Below are positions 6,418-13,729 of a DNA stretch of 33,675 bases, one piece after another; the first letter of the stretch is position 1, and each line of letters opens with the position of its first letter. The translations under genes were made by a program, and so were the position numbers. Origin of the DNA: Desulfobacterales bacterium. Lineage in GTDB: Bacteria > Desulfobacterota > Desulfobacteria > Desulfobacterales > JAAELO01. The DNA lies in contig JAAELO010000651.1 of the NCBI GenBank assembly GCA_024226555.1, positions 1-33,675 of the forward strand. The letters run 5' to 3'. The notes under the pieces are model-generated. The model worked only from the letters and a program-made list of their open reading frames with translations. It was not told the DNA's origin and did not search any database.

Positions 6418-8994
6418 ATGATAGGGACGGGGAAAAAACTTTTAACAATAGATGATGAAGAAGGGTTAAGACAAAGCATTCGGGATTATTTTGAAGATTA
6501 CGATTTTGAGGTCTATGATGCAGAAAATGGTGAGAAGGGTATCGATCTGTTCAGAAAAATATTACCCGATGTGGTACTTATAGATCTTAGGATGAAAGGT
6601 TTAAATGGCCTTGAAGTGGTAAGAATTCTACACGGGGAAGCACCTGAAATTCCTCTTATTGTAGTCTCAGGAACTGGAATTATTGAAGATGCAATAGCAG
6701 CTATCAGAGAAGGAGCATGGGATTATGTGGCAAAACCAATAATGGATATGCTGGCTCTTTCTCATACGATTGAAAGAGCATTCGAAAAAGCTGCTTTAAT
6801 TAAAGAGAATAAACGATATCAAAATCAGCTTGAAATACTGGTTAAGGATCGAACAATAGAGTTACAGAATGCAAATCAGGAACTTTATAATTTAAACAGA
6901 AAACTACAGGATATAGTTGAAACAACATGTGCTCTTCAGGGGTTTGACAGGATTGATGCATTTGGAAAATTTCTTCTGGAAAATTTTGGCAAACACCTGA
7001 ATGCAAGCGGTGGGTCGATCTATCTATGTGAAAATGAAGGATTAAGATTGATCCATTCTCTTGAATCTGCAGTGGTACCAGGATTTATAAAATACCCGTT
7101 AGAGGAGAGATCCATTCTTAAAAGAGCTCTAAGAACAGGTGAGCCACAGATAACAGAGTCTGATGAAAACAAGCATCTGCTTGAGATACTTGGTATTAGT
7201 ATGTATAAAGAAGGGTCATCTCTTGTTTTTCCACTCACAGACAGTAATAGAAAAAATGTTGGACTTTTAACACTTCATATAGAGAGAAAACCTCATTTTA
7301 CAGAGCAGGATAAAGAGATCGGTTCGATACTTTCCTCCTTTAGCAGCGAGGCTATAAGGGCTATAAATTTTACTGAAGATATTCAAAAAAGAGCTCAATT
7401 ATTCAGAATTCTTGCAAAAGGAATTGGTGGATCAACGGATCAGGAGCTTTTAAACAGTATCGTTACTTCATGCGTATCTATTTTTGAAACAGAATATGCT
7501 CTTCTTGGTAGGTTAGAGGATGGAAAAATTCATACTGAGGCCTATATCGAAAATGGAAAGTTTGATTCCTTATGCTTTGATATTGCAGGAACACCTGCAG
7601 AAACAGTTCTCAAAGAGGGTAGTAAACTCTATTCGGGAAATTTAATAGAGTTGTTCCCGGAAGATAAGATTCTTTGCGATATTGAGATAGAGAGTTATAT
7701 TGGCTCAGCAATTATTAACAGTAAAGGTAAAACAATCGGTGTTTTATGCACATTTTCAAAATACCCTATAACTTTTCCAGATTACTGGAGTGAAATACTT
7801 GAATTAATGACATCAAGATATTCTTCTCTTGTAGATCGTGTAAAAGCGGACAATGTCCAGGCACAACTTAGGGGCAATCTTCAACAGGCACAGAAAATGG
7901 AAGCAATAGGAACTCTGGCAGGCGGTATTGCCCATGATTTTAATAATATATTGTCTCCTATTTTAGGATACAGCGAAATGATTCTTTACTCTATTTCTGA
8001 AGATGACAAATTTAAAAATGATATAGAACAGATTAAACATGCTGGCGTGCGAGCAAAAGAACTGGTTCAGCAGATTCTTTCATTTAGCAGACAAAAGGAG
8101 ATTAAAGCAAAACCAATTGAGATTCAGATAATTGGTAGAGAAGTTGTTCGTATGCTTAAATCAACACTACCTGCAACTATCAAAATAGAGCAGAATATAA
8201 AAAATGACTGTTTACCTGTTGAGGCCGATCCAACACAGATCCATCAGGTAATAATGAATCTTTGTACTAACTCTTTCCATGCCATGGAGGAAAAGGGAGG
8301 TATTTTGACAATCGTAGTGGAAAATACTGAGGTTGTTAATGAACATTTTGAAGCAACTAAATTTGTTAAAATCTTCATAAAAGATACTGGTTCTGGTATA
8401 GATCAGGAAGTTATTGATCGAATTTATGAGCCATACTTTACAACTAAAAAAGAGGGTAAAGGAACCGGATTAGGACTTTCTGTCGCCCATGGTATTGTTT
8501 CATCCTTCAATGGATTTATAAACATTGAAAGTGAAAAAAATGTTGGTTCAAGCTTCACAGTTTATCTTCCGGTTGTTGAAAAACATCAGGTTGAAACAAA
8601 AGAGGAAGAAAAAGAGATTGAGCAGGGTTCTGAAAACATAATGATTATAGATGATCAAATTCCCATACTTAAAGTTACAGGAAATGTTCTTAAGGAAATT
8701 GGATATAACATAACAAGTTTTTCAGACCCATTATCTGCATACAAAGCATTTGAAGAAGATCCTGATAAATATGACCTGATAATTACAGATCAGACAATGC
8801 CGGACCTAACAGGAGATAAACTTGCTGAGAAAATATTTAAAATAAGAAAAGATTTTCCGATTATTCTGTGTACAGGGTACAGCTCAATTATGACTAAACA
8901 AAAAGCGGGTAAATTAGGTATCAAGGCTTTTATGCTAAAACCACTTGAAATGAATGAGTTAGCGTCTACCATCAGGAAGCTATTAGACTCTTAA
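6418..8994 (+). CDS. Hybrid kinase: REC-GAF-GAF-like-HisKA-HATPase-REC
   Basis: An 858-residue soluble protein. The N-terminal receiver (1-120) has acidic D12-D13, phosphoacceptor D56, the S-G-T turn and K106. A coiled coil (about 120-165) leads to a GAF domain (165-320) and a second GAF-like region (325-475). HisKA has H506 in G-G-I-A-H-D-F-N-N, with N-box M-N-L-C-T-N-S, G1 D-T-G-S-G, and G2 G-T-G-L-G-L. The C-terminal receiver (740-858) has D745-D746, D791 and K841. Receivers at both ends with no DNA-binding output suggest a relay hub: the upstream kinase may phosphorylate the N-terminal receiver. GGGGG about 10 nt before the ATG is the ribosome binding site; it lies within the small palindrome CCCGGG. 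Its stop codon overlaps that of the convergent TruA-like gene within TTAA. Confidence 0.92.
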   Translation: MIGTGKKLLTIDDEEGLRQSIRDYFEDYDFEVYDAENGEKGIDLFRKILPDVVLIDLRMKGLNGLEVVRILHGEAPEIPLIVVSGTGIIEDAIAAIREGAWDYVAKPIMDMLALSHTIERAFEKAALIKENKRYQNQLEILVKDRTIELQNANQELYNLNRKLQDIVETTCALQGFDRIDAFGKFLLENFGKHLNASGGSIYLCENEGLRLIHSLESAVVPGFIKYPLEERSILKRALRTGEPQITESDENKHLLEILGISMYKEGSSLVFPLTDSNRKNVGLLTLHIERKPHFTEQDKEIGSILSSFSSEAIRAINFTEDIQKRAQLFRILAKGIGGSTDQELLNSIVTSCVSIFETEYALLGRLEDGKIHTEAYIENGKFDSLCFDIAGTPAETVLKEGSKLYSGNLIELFPEDKILCDIEIESYIGSAIINSKGKTIGVLCTFSKYPITFPDYWSEILELMTSRYSSLVDRVKADNVQAQLRGNLQQAQKMEAIGTLAGGIAHDFNNILSPILGYSEMILYSISEDDKFKNDIEQIKHAGVRAKELVQQILSFSRQKEIKAKPIEIQIIGREVVRMLKSTLPATIKIEQNIKNDCLPVEADPTQIHQVIMNLCTNSFHAMEEKGGILTIVVENTEVVNEHFEATKFVKIFIKDTGSGIDQEVIDRIYEPYFTTKKEGKGTGLGLSVAHGIVSSFNGFINIESEKNVGSSFTVYLPVVEKHQVETKEEEKEIEQGSENIMIIDDQIPILKVTGNVLKEIGYNITSFSDPLSAYKAFEEDPDKYDLIITDQTMPDLTGDKLAEKIFKIRKDFPIILCTGYSSIMTKQKAGKLGIKAFMLKPLEMNELASTIRKLLDS

Positions 8995-9770
8995 ATGTCA
9001 AACTTAACTTTATTTAAAATTAGGCCGGAAGATGGAGCTATGTACCTGAGGGGTTCTTCATCGTCCCCAATGAGAGATTTTTTAATATCGTTTAAATTAA
9101 TTTCACCCCTTCCAAGACTTAGTAGTTGCCCCATTATCAGTCTTACCTGATAACGCAAAAAACCTTTTCCATGGATCCTTAATAAAAAACTTGTTTCAGG
9201 AAAAAAATTTGCCTTAAAAATATCATTTTGGATTATTTCACACTCTAAAATTTCCCTTACAAAATTAGTTCCGGGTTTTGGTTTTGTGCAGTATTTTTTA
9301 AAGCTATGTATCCCTTTATACAGATTTGCTCCATCCTTCATTGCCTCAATGTTAAGAGAGTCCTGACAAACATGCATTAATGGCGCTGAAAAAGGGTGGG
9401 CTTTTTCACCAAATGAGAAAAGGTAGAGATATTCCTTAACTTTAGGGTTGTTGATAATACTGAATTTTTTGTCCACTTCCTCAATTTTTAGAGCTTTGAT
9501 ATCACCGGGCAGATTATGATTTAACTCTTCAAAAAAATTGTCATCCATTTCTGTTTTTGTAAAAAGCTCAAATGCAAACTGGTTGGCAGATACTTTGGAA
9601 TCGGTTCGACTACAGCCCATTGTTTTAAAGTCACCATTACCAAGAATAAAAGTAATGGTTTTTTCAATCATAGATTGTACAGTTTTAACCTTTGGCTGTT
9701 TCAGCCATCCATGATAACGAAACCCCAGAAATTGTATATGTATAAGATAGTAGTATTTTTGCATAATCAT
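8991..9770 (-). CDS. TruA-family tRNA pseudouridine synthase, divergent
   Basis: The 259-residue product has the TruA layout: F-L-G-F-R-Y-H-G-W near the start, T-V-Q-S-M-I-E-K, then C-S-R-T-D-S-K-V-S-A with the catalytic Asp at D57, and the C-terminal region G-x-G-F-L-R-Y-Q-V-R-L-I-M-G. TruA converts uridines 38-40 of tRNA anticodon arms to pseudouridine. The usual G-R-T-D-x-G-V-H-A is changed around the invariant R-T-D (Ser for the first Gly, Ser-Lys for Ala-Gly, Ser for His), and M-V-R is replaced by Q-V-R, so it may be a specialised paralogue. The start could be residue 1 or Met3. A GGAGG lies too far upstream (about 20 nt) to be sure it is used. The gene is convergent with the hybrid kinase with a 4-bp overlap. 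Confidence 0.82.
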   Translation of the reverse strand: MIMQKYYYLIHIQFLGFRYHGWLKQPKVKTVQSMIEKTITFILGNGDFKTMGCSRTDSKVSANQFAFELFTKTEMDDNFFEELNHNLPGDIKALKIEEVDKKFSIINNPKVKEYLYLFSFGEKAHPFSAPLMHVCQDSLNIEAMKDGANLYKGIHSFKKYCTKPKPGTNFVREILECEIIQNDIFKANFFPETSFLLRIHGKGFLRYQVRLIMGQLLSLGRGEINLNDIKKSLIGDDEEPLRYIAPSSGLILNKVKFDI

Positions 9771-9859
9771 CCATTTTTATTATTGAAGGTTCCTCCATAT
9801 TGTCACCCATACAATATATGTTTTGACACAAAGTCAAGTTGTATATAAAAATTATTATA

Positions 9860-10020
9860 GGGAATCTCTAATAACTGCCCTTTGACTGAACGGCTGCGTT
9901 ATTCAAAATAAAAACTGTAGTAAAATCGGCTCGTTATTTATTTCTCAGCAGAGATTTTATAAAACTAAAGCTTTTATAAGCGTTATATTTCAATCAAAAT
10001 TCTAGTTTTTAGAGGTTCCC
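9860..10020 (+). repeat. Long MITE-like element with target duplication TATA
   Basis: A 161-bp plus-orientation copy starting GGGAATCTCTAATAACTGC and ending TTTTTAGAGGTTCCC, flanked by exact TATA at 9856-9859 and 10021-10024. Its right arm holds an extra segment of about 34 bp (about 9951-9984, including TTTATAAAACTAAAGC) that the 130-bp copies lack. The element ends 40 bp before the dsdA start. Confidence 0.88.
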
Positions 10021-10060
10021 TATACTTAAGCTAACTTCAAATTTTGCAGGAATAAAAAAG

Positions 10061-11353
10061 ATGAATAAAGAAACTTTAGAAAAATATCCTGATCTAATCA
10101 ATCTTACCAAACAAGAACCATACCTATGGATCAATCCTGATAAAAAACCTGTTTCTATGGTTCTACCGAAACTTTCAGTATCTTTTGATGACATGGTAGA
10201 TGCATCTATGCGATTAAAAAGATTTGCACCGTTTCTAACGGAACTATTTCCGGAACTTAAAAAATCAGATGGAATCATTGAGTCTGAGTTGTTATTTGCA
10301 GAAAAATTACTGGAGAAACAATTTCAGAATATACCAGGAAAATTAATTATTAAAGCAGACCATGCTCTTCCTGTTGCCGGGTCTGTTAAAGCAAGAGGTG
10401 GAATATATGAGGTTCTTTTATTTGCTGAAGAAACCGCAAAAAAACATGGATTGCTTAAAGAGAATGAAAGTTATATCCGCCTTTTAGATGAAGATGTAAA
10501 AAACTGTTTTAAAAAGTATACGGTTTCAGTTGGAAGTACTGGTAATTTAGGGATAAGTATTGGTGTCACTGCTAAAACTTTAGGTTTTGCTTCAAAGGTG
10601 CATATGTCCATTGAAGCTAAAGAGTGGAAAAAGGAAAGGCTTCGGGATAAAGGAGTCGAAGTTGTTGAGCATAAATCAGATTATTCAAAAGCGGTATATG
10701 AAGGTAGAAAAGCTGCATTAAATAACCCCAATGAATATTTTGTGGATGATGAAAATTCACTTCCTCTTTTTCTTGGATACAGCGTCGCCGCATTAAGACT
10801 TAAAGAGCAGCTAAAGAAAAAAGAGATTAATGTAAATATTGAAAATCCTTTATTTGTATATCTTCCTTGTGGTGTTGGAGGAGCTCCATGTGGAATAGCC
10901 TTCGGATTAAAACAGGTTTTCGGCGATGATGTACACTGCTTTTTTGCAGAACCCATGCAGTCACCATGTATGATGTTAGGTCTGATAACAGGTTTTGAGA
11001 ATAACCTGAGTGTTTATGATATTGGTCTTACAAATCAGACCTGTGCCGATGGACTGGCAGTTTCAGCACCTTCTGTTTTAGCCGGAACTCTTATTAAGAA
11101 TCTTATCTCAGGAAGCTTTACTGTAGCAGATGAAACTCTATATGAGGAGCTGAAAAAGCTTTATGAGCTGGAAAAAATTAGAATTGAACCTTCTGCTGCT
11201 GCCGGATTTGTTGGGCCAAAATATTTAACATCAGAATCAGGGCAGAAATACCTGAAAGAAAACAACATAGATCTTACTAACAGTACCCATATTTTATGGA
11301 CAACAGGAGGATCACTTGTTCCCGAAATTGAGTTTCATAATTTTTTAAGATAA
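10061..11353 (+). CDS. dsdA: D-serine ammonia-lyase (D-serine dehydratase)
   Basis: The 430-residue product matches DsdA along its length (E. coli DsdA is about 442 residues). This PLP enzyme converts D-serine to pyruvate and ammonia in the cytoplasm. The Schiff-base lysine is K110 in A-G-S-V-K-A-R-G-G, and the phosphate-binding loop is S-V-G-S-T-G-N-L-G at about 157-165. Other hallmarks are N-P-x-x-Y-F-V-D-D-E-N-S, the Gly-rich P-C-G-V-G-G-A-P-C-G and T-T-G-G-S-L near the C-terminus. AGGA lies 11 nt before the ATG. No dsdX permease or dsdC regulator is adjacent, so the gene stands alone between two repeat elements and may serve detoxification or use of D-serine as a carbon source. Confidence 0.95.
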   Translation: MNKETLEKYPDLINLTKQEPYLWINPDKKPVSMVLPKLSVSFDDMVDASMRLKRFAPFLTELFPELKKSDGIIESELLFAEKLLEKQFQNIPGKLIIKADHALPVAGSVKARGGIYEVLLFAEETAKKHGLLKENESYIRLLDEDVKNCFKKYTVSVGSTGNLGISIGVTAKTLGFASKVHMSIEAKEWKKERLRDKGVEVVEHKSDYSKAVYEGRKAALNNPNEYFVDDENSLPLFLGYSVAALRLKEQLKKKEINVNIENPLFVYLPCGVGGAPCGIAFGLKQVFGDDVHCFFAEPMQSPCMMLGLITGFENNLSVYDIGLTNQTCADGLAVSAPSVLAGTLIKNLISGSFTVADETLYEELKKLYELEKIRIEPSAAAGFVGPKYLTSESGQKYLKENNIDLTNSTHILWTTGGSLVPEIEFHNFLR

Positions 11354-11367
11354 AGAACTTCTTCTAA

Positions 11368-11385
11368 GGAAACCTCTAAATTACT
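11368..11385. repeat. Terminal fragment of the MITE-like family
   Basis: GGAAACCTCTAAATTACT resembles the left terminus and lies directly left of the complete copy at 11389, as if a second copy had inserted into an older one. Confidence 0.35.
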
Positions 11386-11388
11386 TAA

Positions 11389-11518
11389 GGGAATCTCTAA
11401 TAATTAGAATTTTTGATGAAAAACAAGGCATAACAAAAAACAACGGGTTGATTTTACTACAGTTTTATTTTTGTTATAACGATGTATTTCGCAAAAAGAT
11501 CAGTTATTAGAGATTCCC
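11389..11518 (-). repeat. Full-length MITE-like element with target duplication TTAA
   Basis: A complete 130-bp copy in minus orientation (core GATTTTACTACAG), from GGGAATCTCTAATAATTAG to CAGTTATTAGAGATTCCC. TTAA is duplicated at 11385-11388 and 11519-11522. Its sequence is nearly the exact reverse complement of the copies at 1531 and 27754, so these three probably spread recently. It lies 35 bp after dsdA. Confidence 0.93.
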
Positions 11519-11599
11519 TTAAATGAAGGTTGAGTTTGGATAAATGCCAATACTAAAGTTTTTGATCTTTTTGAAACCTTCGTATCAGGCCTCTGGCAG

Positions 11600-11633
11600 C
11601 AAACTTTTTGTAAAAAGTTCGATCAAAAACTTT
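11600..11633. repeat. Hairpin repeat, copy 1 (CCTCTGGCAG...)
   Basis: CCTCTGGCAG is followed by the perfect stem AACTTTTT-gt-AAAAAGTT and then CGATCAAA. A related direct copy lies at 12708-12746. Such Cys/Lys-unrelated non-coding units with A/T hairpins are dispersed in intergenic DNA of related anaerobes, as far as I recall. Confidence 0.45.
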
Positions 11634-11679
11634 ATGATTTTGAAAATAAAACGACAACAACGTTTATTTTTTATAAATG

Positions 11680-11720
11680 ACCTGTTTGTCAAACCATGAA
11701 TAAGAAACGGAACGTTTTAT
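11680..11720. repeat. CCTGTTTGT...AAAC unit, copy 1
   Basis: CCTGTTTGTCAAACCATGAA followed by AAGAAACGGAACGTTTTATA. Related direct copies lie at 12920 and 13567. No link to the MITE-like family was seen. Confidence 0.5.
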
Positions 11721-11865
11721 ATCACACAGAGGTTTTATAAAACTAAAAGCTTTAGGTTGAAATGTATCGTCATAATTTTCCACAAAAAATGATTTTTTTC
11801 TTGATATTAACAGATTTTCAGATTAGGTTTAATTCACTCACAATAAAAACTTTGGGTTTTTATTG

Positions 11866-11912
11866 ACAGGCGAGCCGGAAAGGAGCTGTAACTCCTAGCC
11901 GACTCTGAACAC
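11866..11912 (+). other. GC-rich imperfect hairpin before a short reading frame
   Basis: In an otherwise AT-rich area, GAG-C-CGG-aa-AGGAG pairs with CTCCT-ag-CCG-A-CTC around the loop CTGTAA, giving a 34-nt stem with one mismatch and one small internal loop. It lies about 35 nt before an AAGGAG and ATG at 11941. It could be a leader or attenuator-like RNA element, but it matches no riboswitch class I can name. Confidence 0.35.
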
Positions 11913-11940
11913 AATTATTCTCAAGCAAGGAGAACAAATT

Positions 11941-12075
11941 ATGTCTGTATATTCTTTTACAGAATCCACAAGGTTCCGTCAACGCCTCTTTCACACGCCG
12001 GGGCAGTTTTTACACTCTAAACAGTTTAAATATGGAAAACGAGCTGATTTTTATAGGCATTGTTGCGTGCTTTAA
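11941..12075 (+). CDS. Possible 44-residue small protein
   Basis: An ATG with a good Shine-Dalgarno (CAAGGAG, 7-8 nt upstream) opens a 44-codon frame rich in Arg, Phe and His (M-S-V-Y-S-F-T-E-S-T-R-F-R-Q-R-L at the start) that stops at 12073. It has no membrane segment and no known motif. The upstream hairpin and the inverted repeats that start inside the frame argue that this stretch may act as RNA instead. No family is recognised. Confidence 0.25.
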   Translation: MSVYSFTESTRFRQRLFHTPGQFLHSKQFKYGKRADFYRHCCVL

Positions 12076-12117
12076 TTGCTGTATTTCCTAAGTTATTGTG
12101 TAACTGAACCGGGCCAT

Positions 12118-12140
12118 AAATAAAAATCATATTTTTATTT
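12118..12140. terminator. AT hairpin, possible weak terminator
   Basis: AAATAAAAAT and ATTTTTATTT are perfect 10-bp arms around CAT. The stem is all A/T, so it would be a weak RNA hairpin. It lies 43 bp after the 44-codon frame. Confidence 0.3.
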
Positions 12141-12544
12141 GGATTTACGTACCACATAAATCAGCATCTGTTTTTAGCTACCAAATAAAAAAGTACTTTT
12201 ACTTTTAGCCCCCTTTATTTCTGAACCGGTTTTGTGCGTGGAAGAGGTTTCCTTGAATCAGTGATTAAGTGTTGGGTTTGGTAAGAGAACTGCCCCGCCT
12301 TGCCAAACCCTTTCCTATTAATCAGCAAATTAATTTTTGCCGTTTTAAAAATCATGTTTTGAATTTGATACAACTGTCGAATAGAGTTGTTATTCCAACG
12401 AAAATAGACATTCAGTTGGTAGTCATCCCAGAACGCTCCAAAAAACTTGTTTTATGGAGTGTAGGGCTGTGTCACAAATTAATTTTCTCTGTTTAAGAGT
12501 GAAAATATTTTGTATTAGGACCTGTAGAGATATTAGCCAATGGT

Positions 12545-12600
12545 TGTCATTCCAGAACCTGATTAAAGCTTGTTCTTAATCTGGTATCAGGAATCCAGAG
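12545..12600. repeat. TCATTCC...GGAATCC palindromic repeat
   Basis: TGTCATTCCAGAACCTGATT and, in inverted order, ATCAGGAATCCAGAG enclose an imperfect stem (CCTGATTAAAG with CTTAATCTGG). Related pieces lie near 12418 (TCATCCCAGAACGCTCC), 12806-12865 and 31110-31168. This resembles the widespread intergenic GTCATTCC/GGAATCC palindromes of many proteobacterial genomes. Confidence 0.5.
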
Positions 12601-12707
12601 GTTTTTGCTTTATTTCTTATTCCTGACACAGCCAAGTGTATCAAGAATTAGTAAGCTTTTTAACAAAATGGTGATTGTCAAAAAAACAGAAAGAAGAAGA
12701 AGAAAAG

Positions 12708-12746
12708 TCCTCTGCCGAGGGCCAAACTTTTGAAAAGTTTGATAAA
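12708..12746. repeat. Hairpin repeat, copy 2 (CCTCTGCCGAGGG...)
   Basis: CCTCTGCCGAGGGCC is followed by the stem AAACTTTT-g-AAAAGTTT and GATAAAA. It is a direct relative of the unit at 11600-11633, 1.1 kb away. Confidence 0.45.
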
Positions 12747-12919
12747 ACACAGAAAGAATGCTTGTTACTCCTGAAAATATTTTTCAAATGTTTTTCTTAA
12801 AATAAGAGTCGGGAATCCATAGTAAACCGTGTCATTCCTGCGGAGGCGGGGTCTAAGAGCTTTTACGACTTAGTCATTTTGGTATGTAATTACAATTTGG
12901 TCATGGGGTTATTTAAAAA

Positions 12920-12951
12920 CCTGTTTGTTAAACCTTGAATAAAAAACTAAA
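12920..12951. repeat. CCTGTTTGT...AAAC unit, copy 2
   Basis: CCTGTTTGTTAAACCTTGAA then AAAAAACTAAAG, in direct orientation with the copy at 11680. Confidence 0.5.
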
Positions 12952-13070
12952 GTTTATAGGGTTTTTTATGTGAGTTCAAAAGTTAAGATTAAAATAAAAG
13001 TAAAACATCTTGTTTCAGCATTGGCAGGGAGATTTTCATTTTTAAATTATTTTTGAGATTTCTAATAATA

Positions 13071-13199
13071 GGGAACCTCTAATAATTAAAATTTTGGATG
13101 AAATACAAGGCATTTCAAAAAATAACGAGCCGATTTTATTACAGTTTTTTTTGGAAATAACAATGTATTTCGTCAAAAGAGAGGTTATTAGAAATTCCC
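13071..13199 (-). repeat. Full-length MITE-like element with target duplication AATA
   Basis: A 129-bp minus-orientation copy from GGGAACCTCTAATAATTAA to GGTTATTAGAAATTCCC, with core CCGATTTTATTACAG. AATA is duplicated at 13067-13070 and 13200-13203. It belongs to a sub-group with the copies at 13602 and 30434, in which the inner arms read ATTTC(C)AAAAA. Confidence 0.9.
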
Positions 13200-13231
13200 A
13201 ATATTTAAAATCAAACATAAAGGACCTATAA

Positions 13232-13531
13232 ATGTATATAAAAATCAACACCAACTTTGTAGATACACTGGTCAAATTCAAAGATATTCTATCAAGTTAC
13301 GGTGGAACTTATGACCAGTGGTATGTCGGTTTGACAAGAGATCCCAGACACAGCTTAGTAGATATACACAAAGTTGATTTCAATAATATCCACTGGATTA
13401 TAACTAATAAATGTTCTCCTGCAATCATACGATATGCAAAACATATTCTTATTACATTTGGATGTAGATATAATAATGAACTTGATATGAGTGGGGCTGA
13501 TCGCCTATATCTTTTGAAAAAGGACATTTAG
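13232..13531 (+). CDS. Small protein, possibly GIY-YIG-like fold
   Basis: The 99-residue product has no signal or membrane segment. Y-D-Q-W-Y-V-G-L-T-R-D-P (about residues 28-39) and a following I-H-K-V-D resemble small GIY-YIG-related proteins (Y-V-G-I-T-x-D-P ... H), though the typical catalytic Arg and Glu are not clearly placed. The C-terminal G-A-D-R-L-Y-L-L-K-K fits the short terminal strand of such proteins. AAAGGA about 10 nt before the ATG supports the start. The gene lies alone between two same-orientation repeat elements (13071-13199 and 13602-13729), each with its own target duplication. Function is unknown; the fold suggestion is tentative. Confidence 0.55.
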   Translation: MYIKINTNFVDTLVKFKDILSSYGGTYDQWYVGLTRDPRHSLVDIHKVDFNNIHWIITNKCSPAIIRYAKHILITFGCRYNNELDMSGADRLYLLKKDI

Positions 13532-13566
13532 CAGTAATTATTACTTATAAAGTACTTCTTTAAAAA

Positions 13567-13601
13567 CCTGTTTATAAAACATTGATCAAAAAACGTTTTA
13601 A
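13567..13601. repeat. CCTGTTT...AAAC unit, copy 3
   Basis: CCTGTTTATAAAACATTGAT then CAAAAAACGTTTTAA. It is interrupted at its right end by the MITE-like element at 13602, whose target duplication TTAA is its last four bases. Confidence 0.45.
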
Positions 13602-13729
13602 GGGAACCTCTATAATTAGAATTTTGGATGAAATGCAAGGCATTTCCAAAAATAACGAGCCGATTTTATTACAGTTTTTTTTGGAAATAACAAAGTATTT
13701 CGCCAAAAGAGCAGTTATTAGAGATTCCC
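13602..13729 (-). repeat. Full-length MITE-like element with target duplication TTAA
   Basis: A 128-bp minus-orientation copy from GGGAACCTCTATAATTAG to CAGTTATTAGAGATTCCC, flanked by TTAA at 13598-13601 and 13730-13733. It is very close in sequence to the 13071 copy. Both arms carry TTTTGG and ATTTCCAAAAA at matching positions, so the hairpin is well paired. Confidence 0.93.

Larger units (their letters stand above)
11519..13070. other. 1.5-kb gene-poor stretch built of decayed repeats
   Basis: No convincing long gene is present. The stretch holds at least three kinds of small repeat: AACTTTTT-type hairpins (11600 and 12708), a CCTGTTTGT...AAAC unit (11680 and 12920, with a further copy at 13567) and TCATTCC...GGAATCC palindromes (12545 and 12800). 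It also holds a structured block with a 44-codon frame (11860-12300). It looks like an insertion graveyard or a fast-evolving non-coding locus. Confidence 0.6.

Noticed and set aside
11872-11906. 34-nt GC-rich hairpin as a group II intron domain V
   Set aside because: It has the right length and begins GAGCCG, but the loop is CTGTAA and not GNRA, the bulge differs, and no intron-encoded protein or matching 5' end is found.
12269-12496. 75-codon open frame on the + strand
   Set aside because: It has no ribosome binding site, and its second half is read out of palindromic repeat sequence (TCATCCCAGAACGCTCC). The composition is not protein-like.
13071-13729. Composite transposon made of two elements around the 99-residue gene
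   Set aside because: Each element has its own 4-bp duplication, which shows separate insertions; outer flanks do not match (AATA and TTAA).
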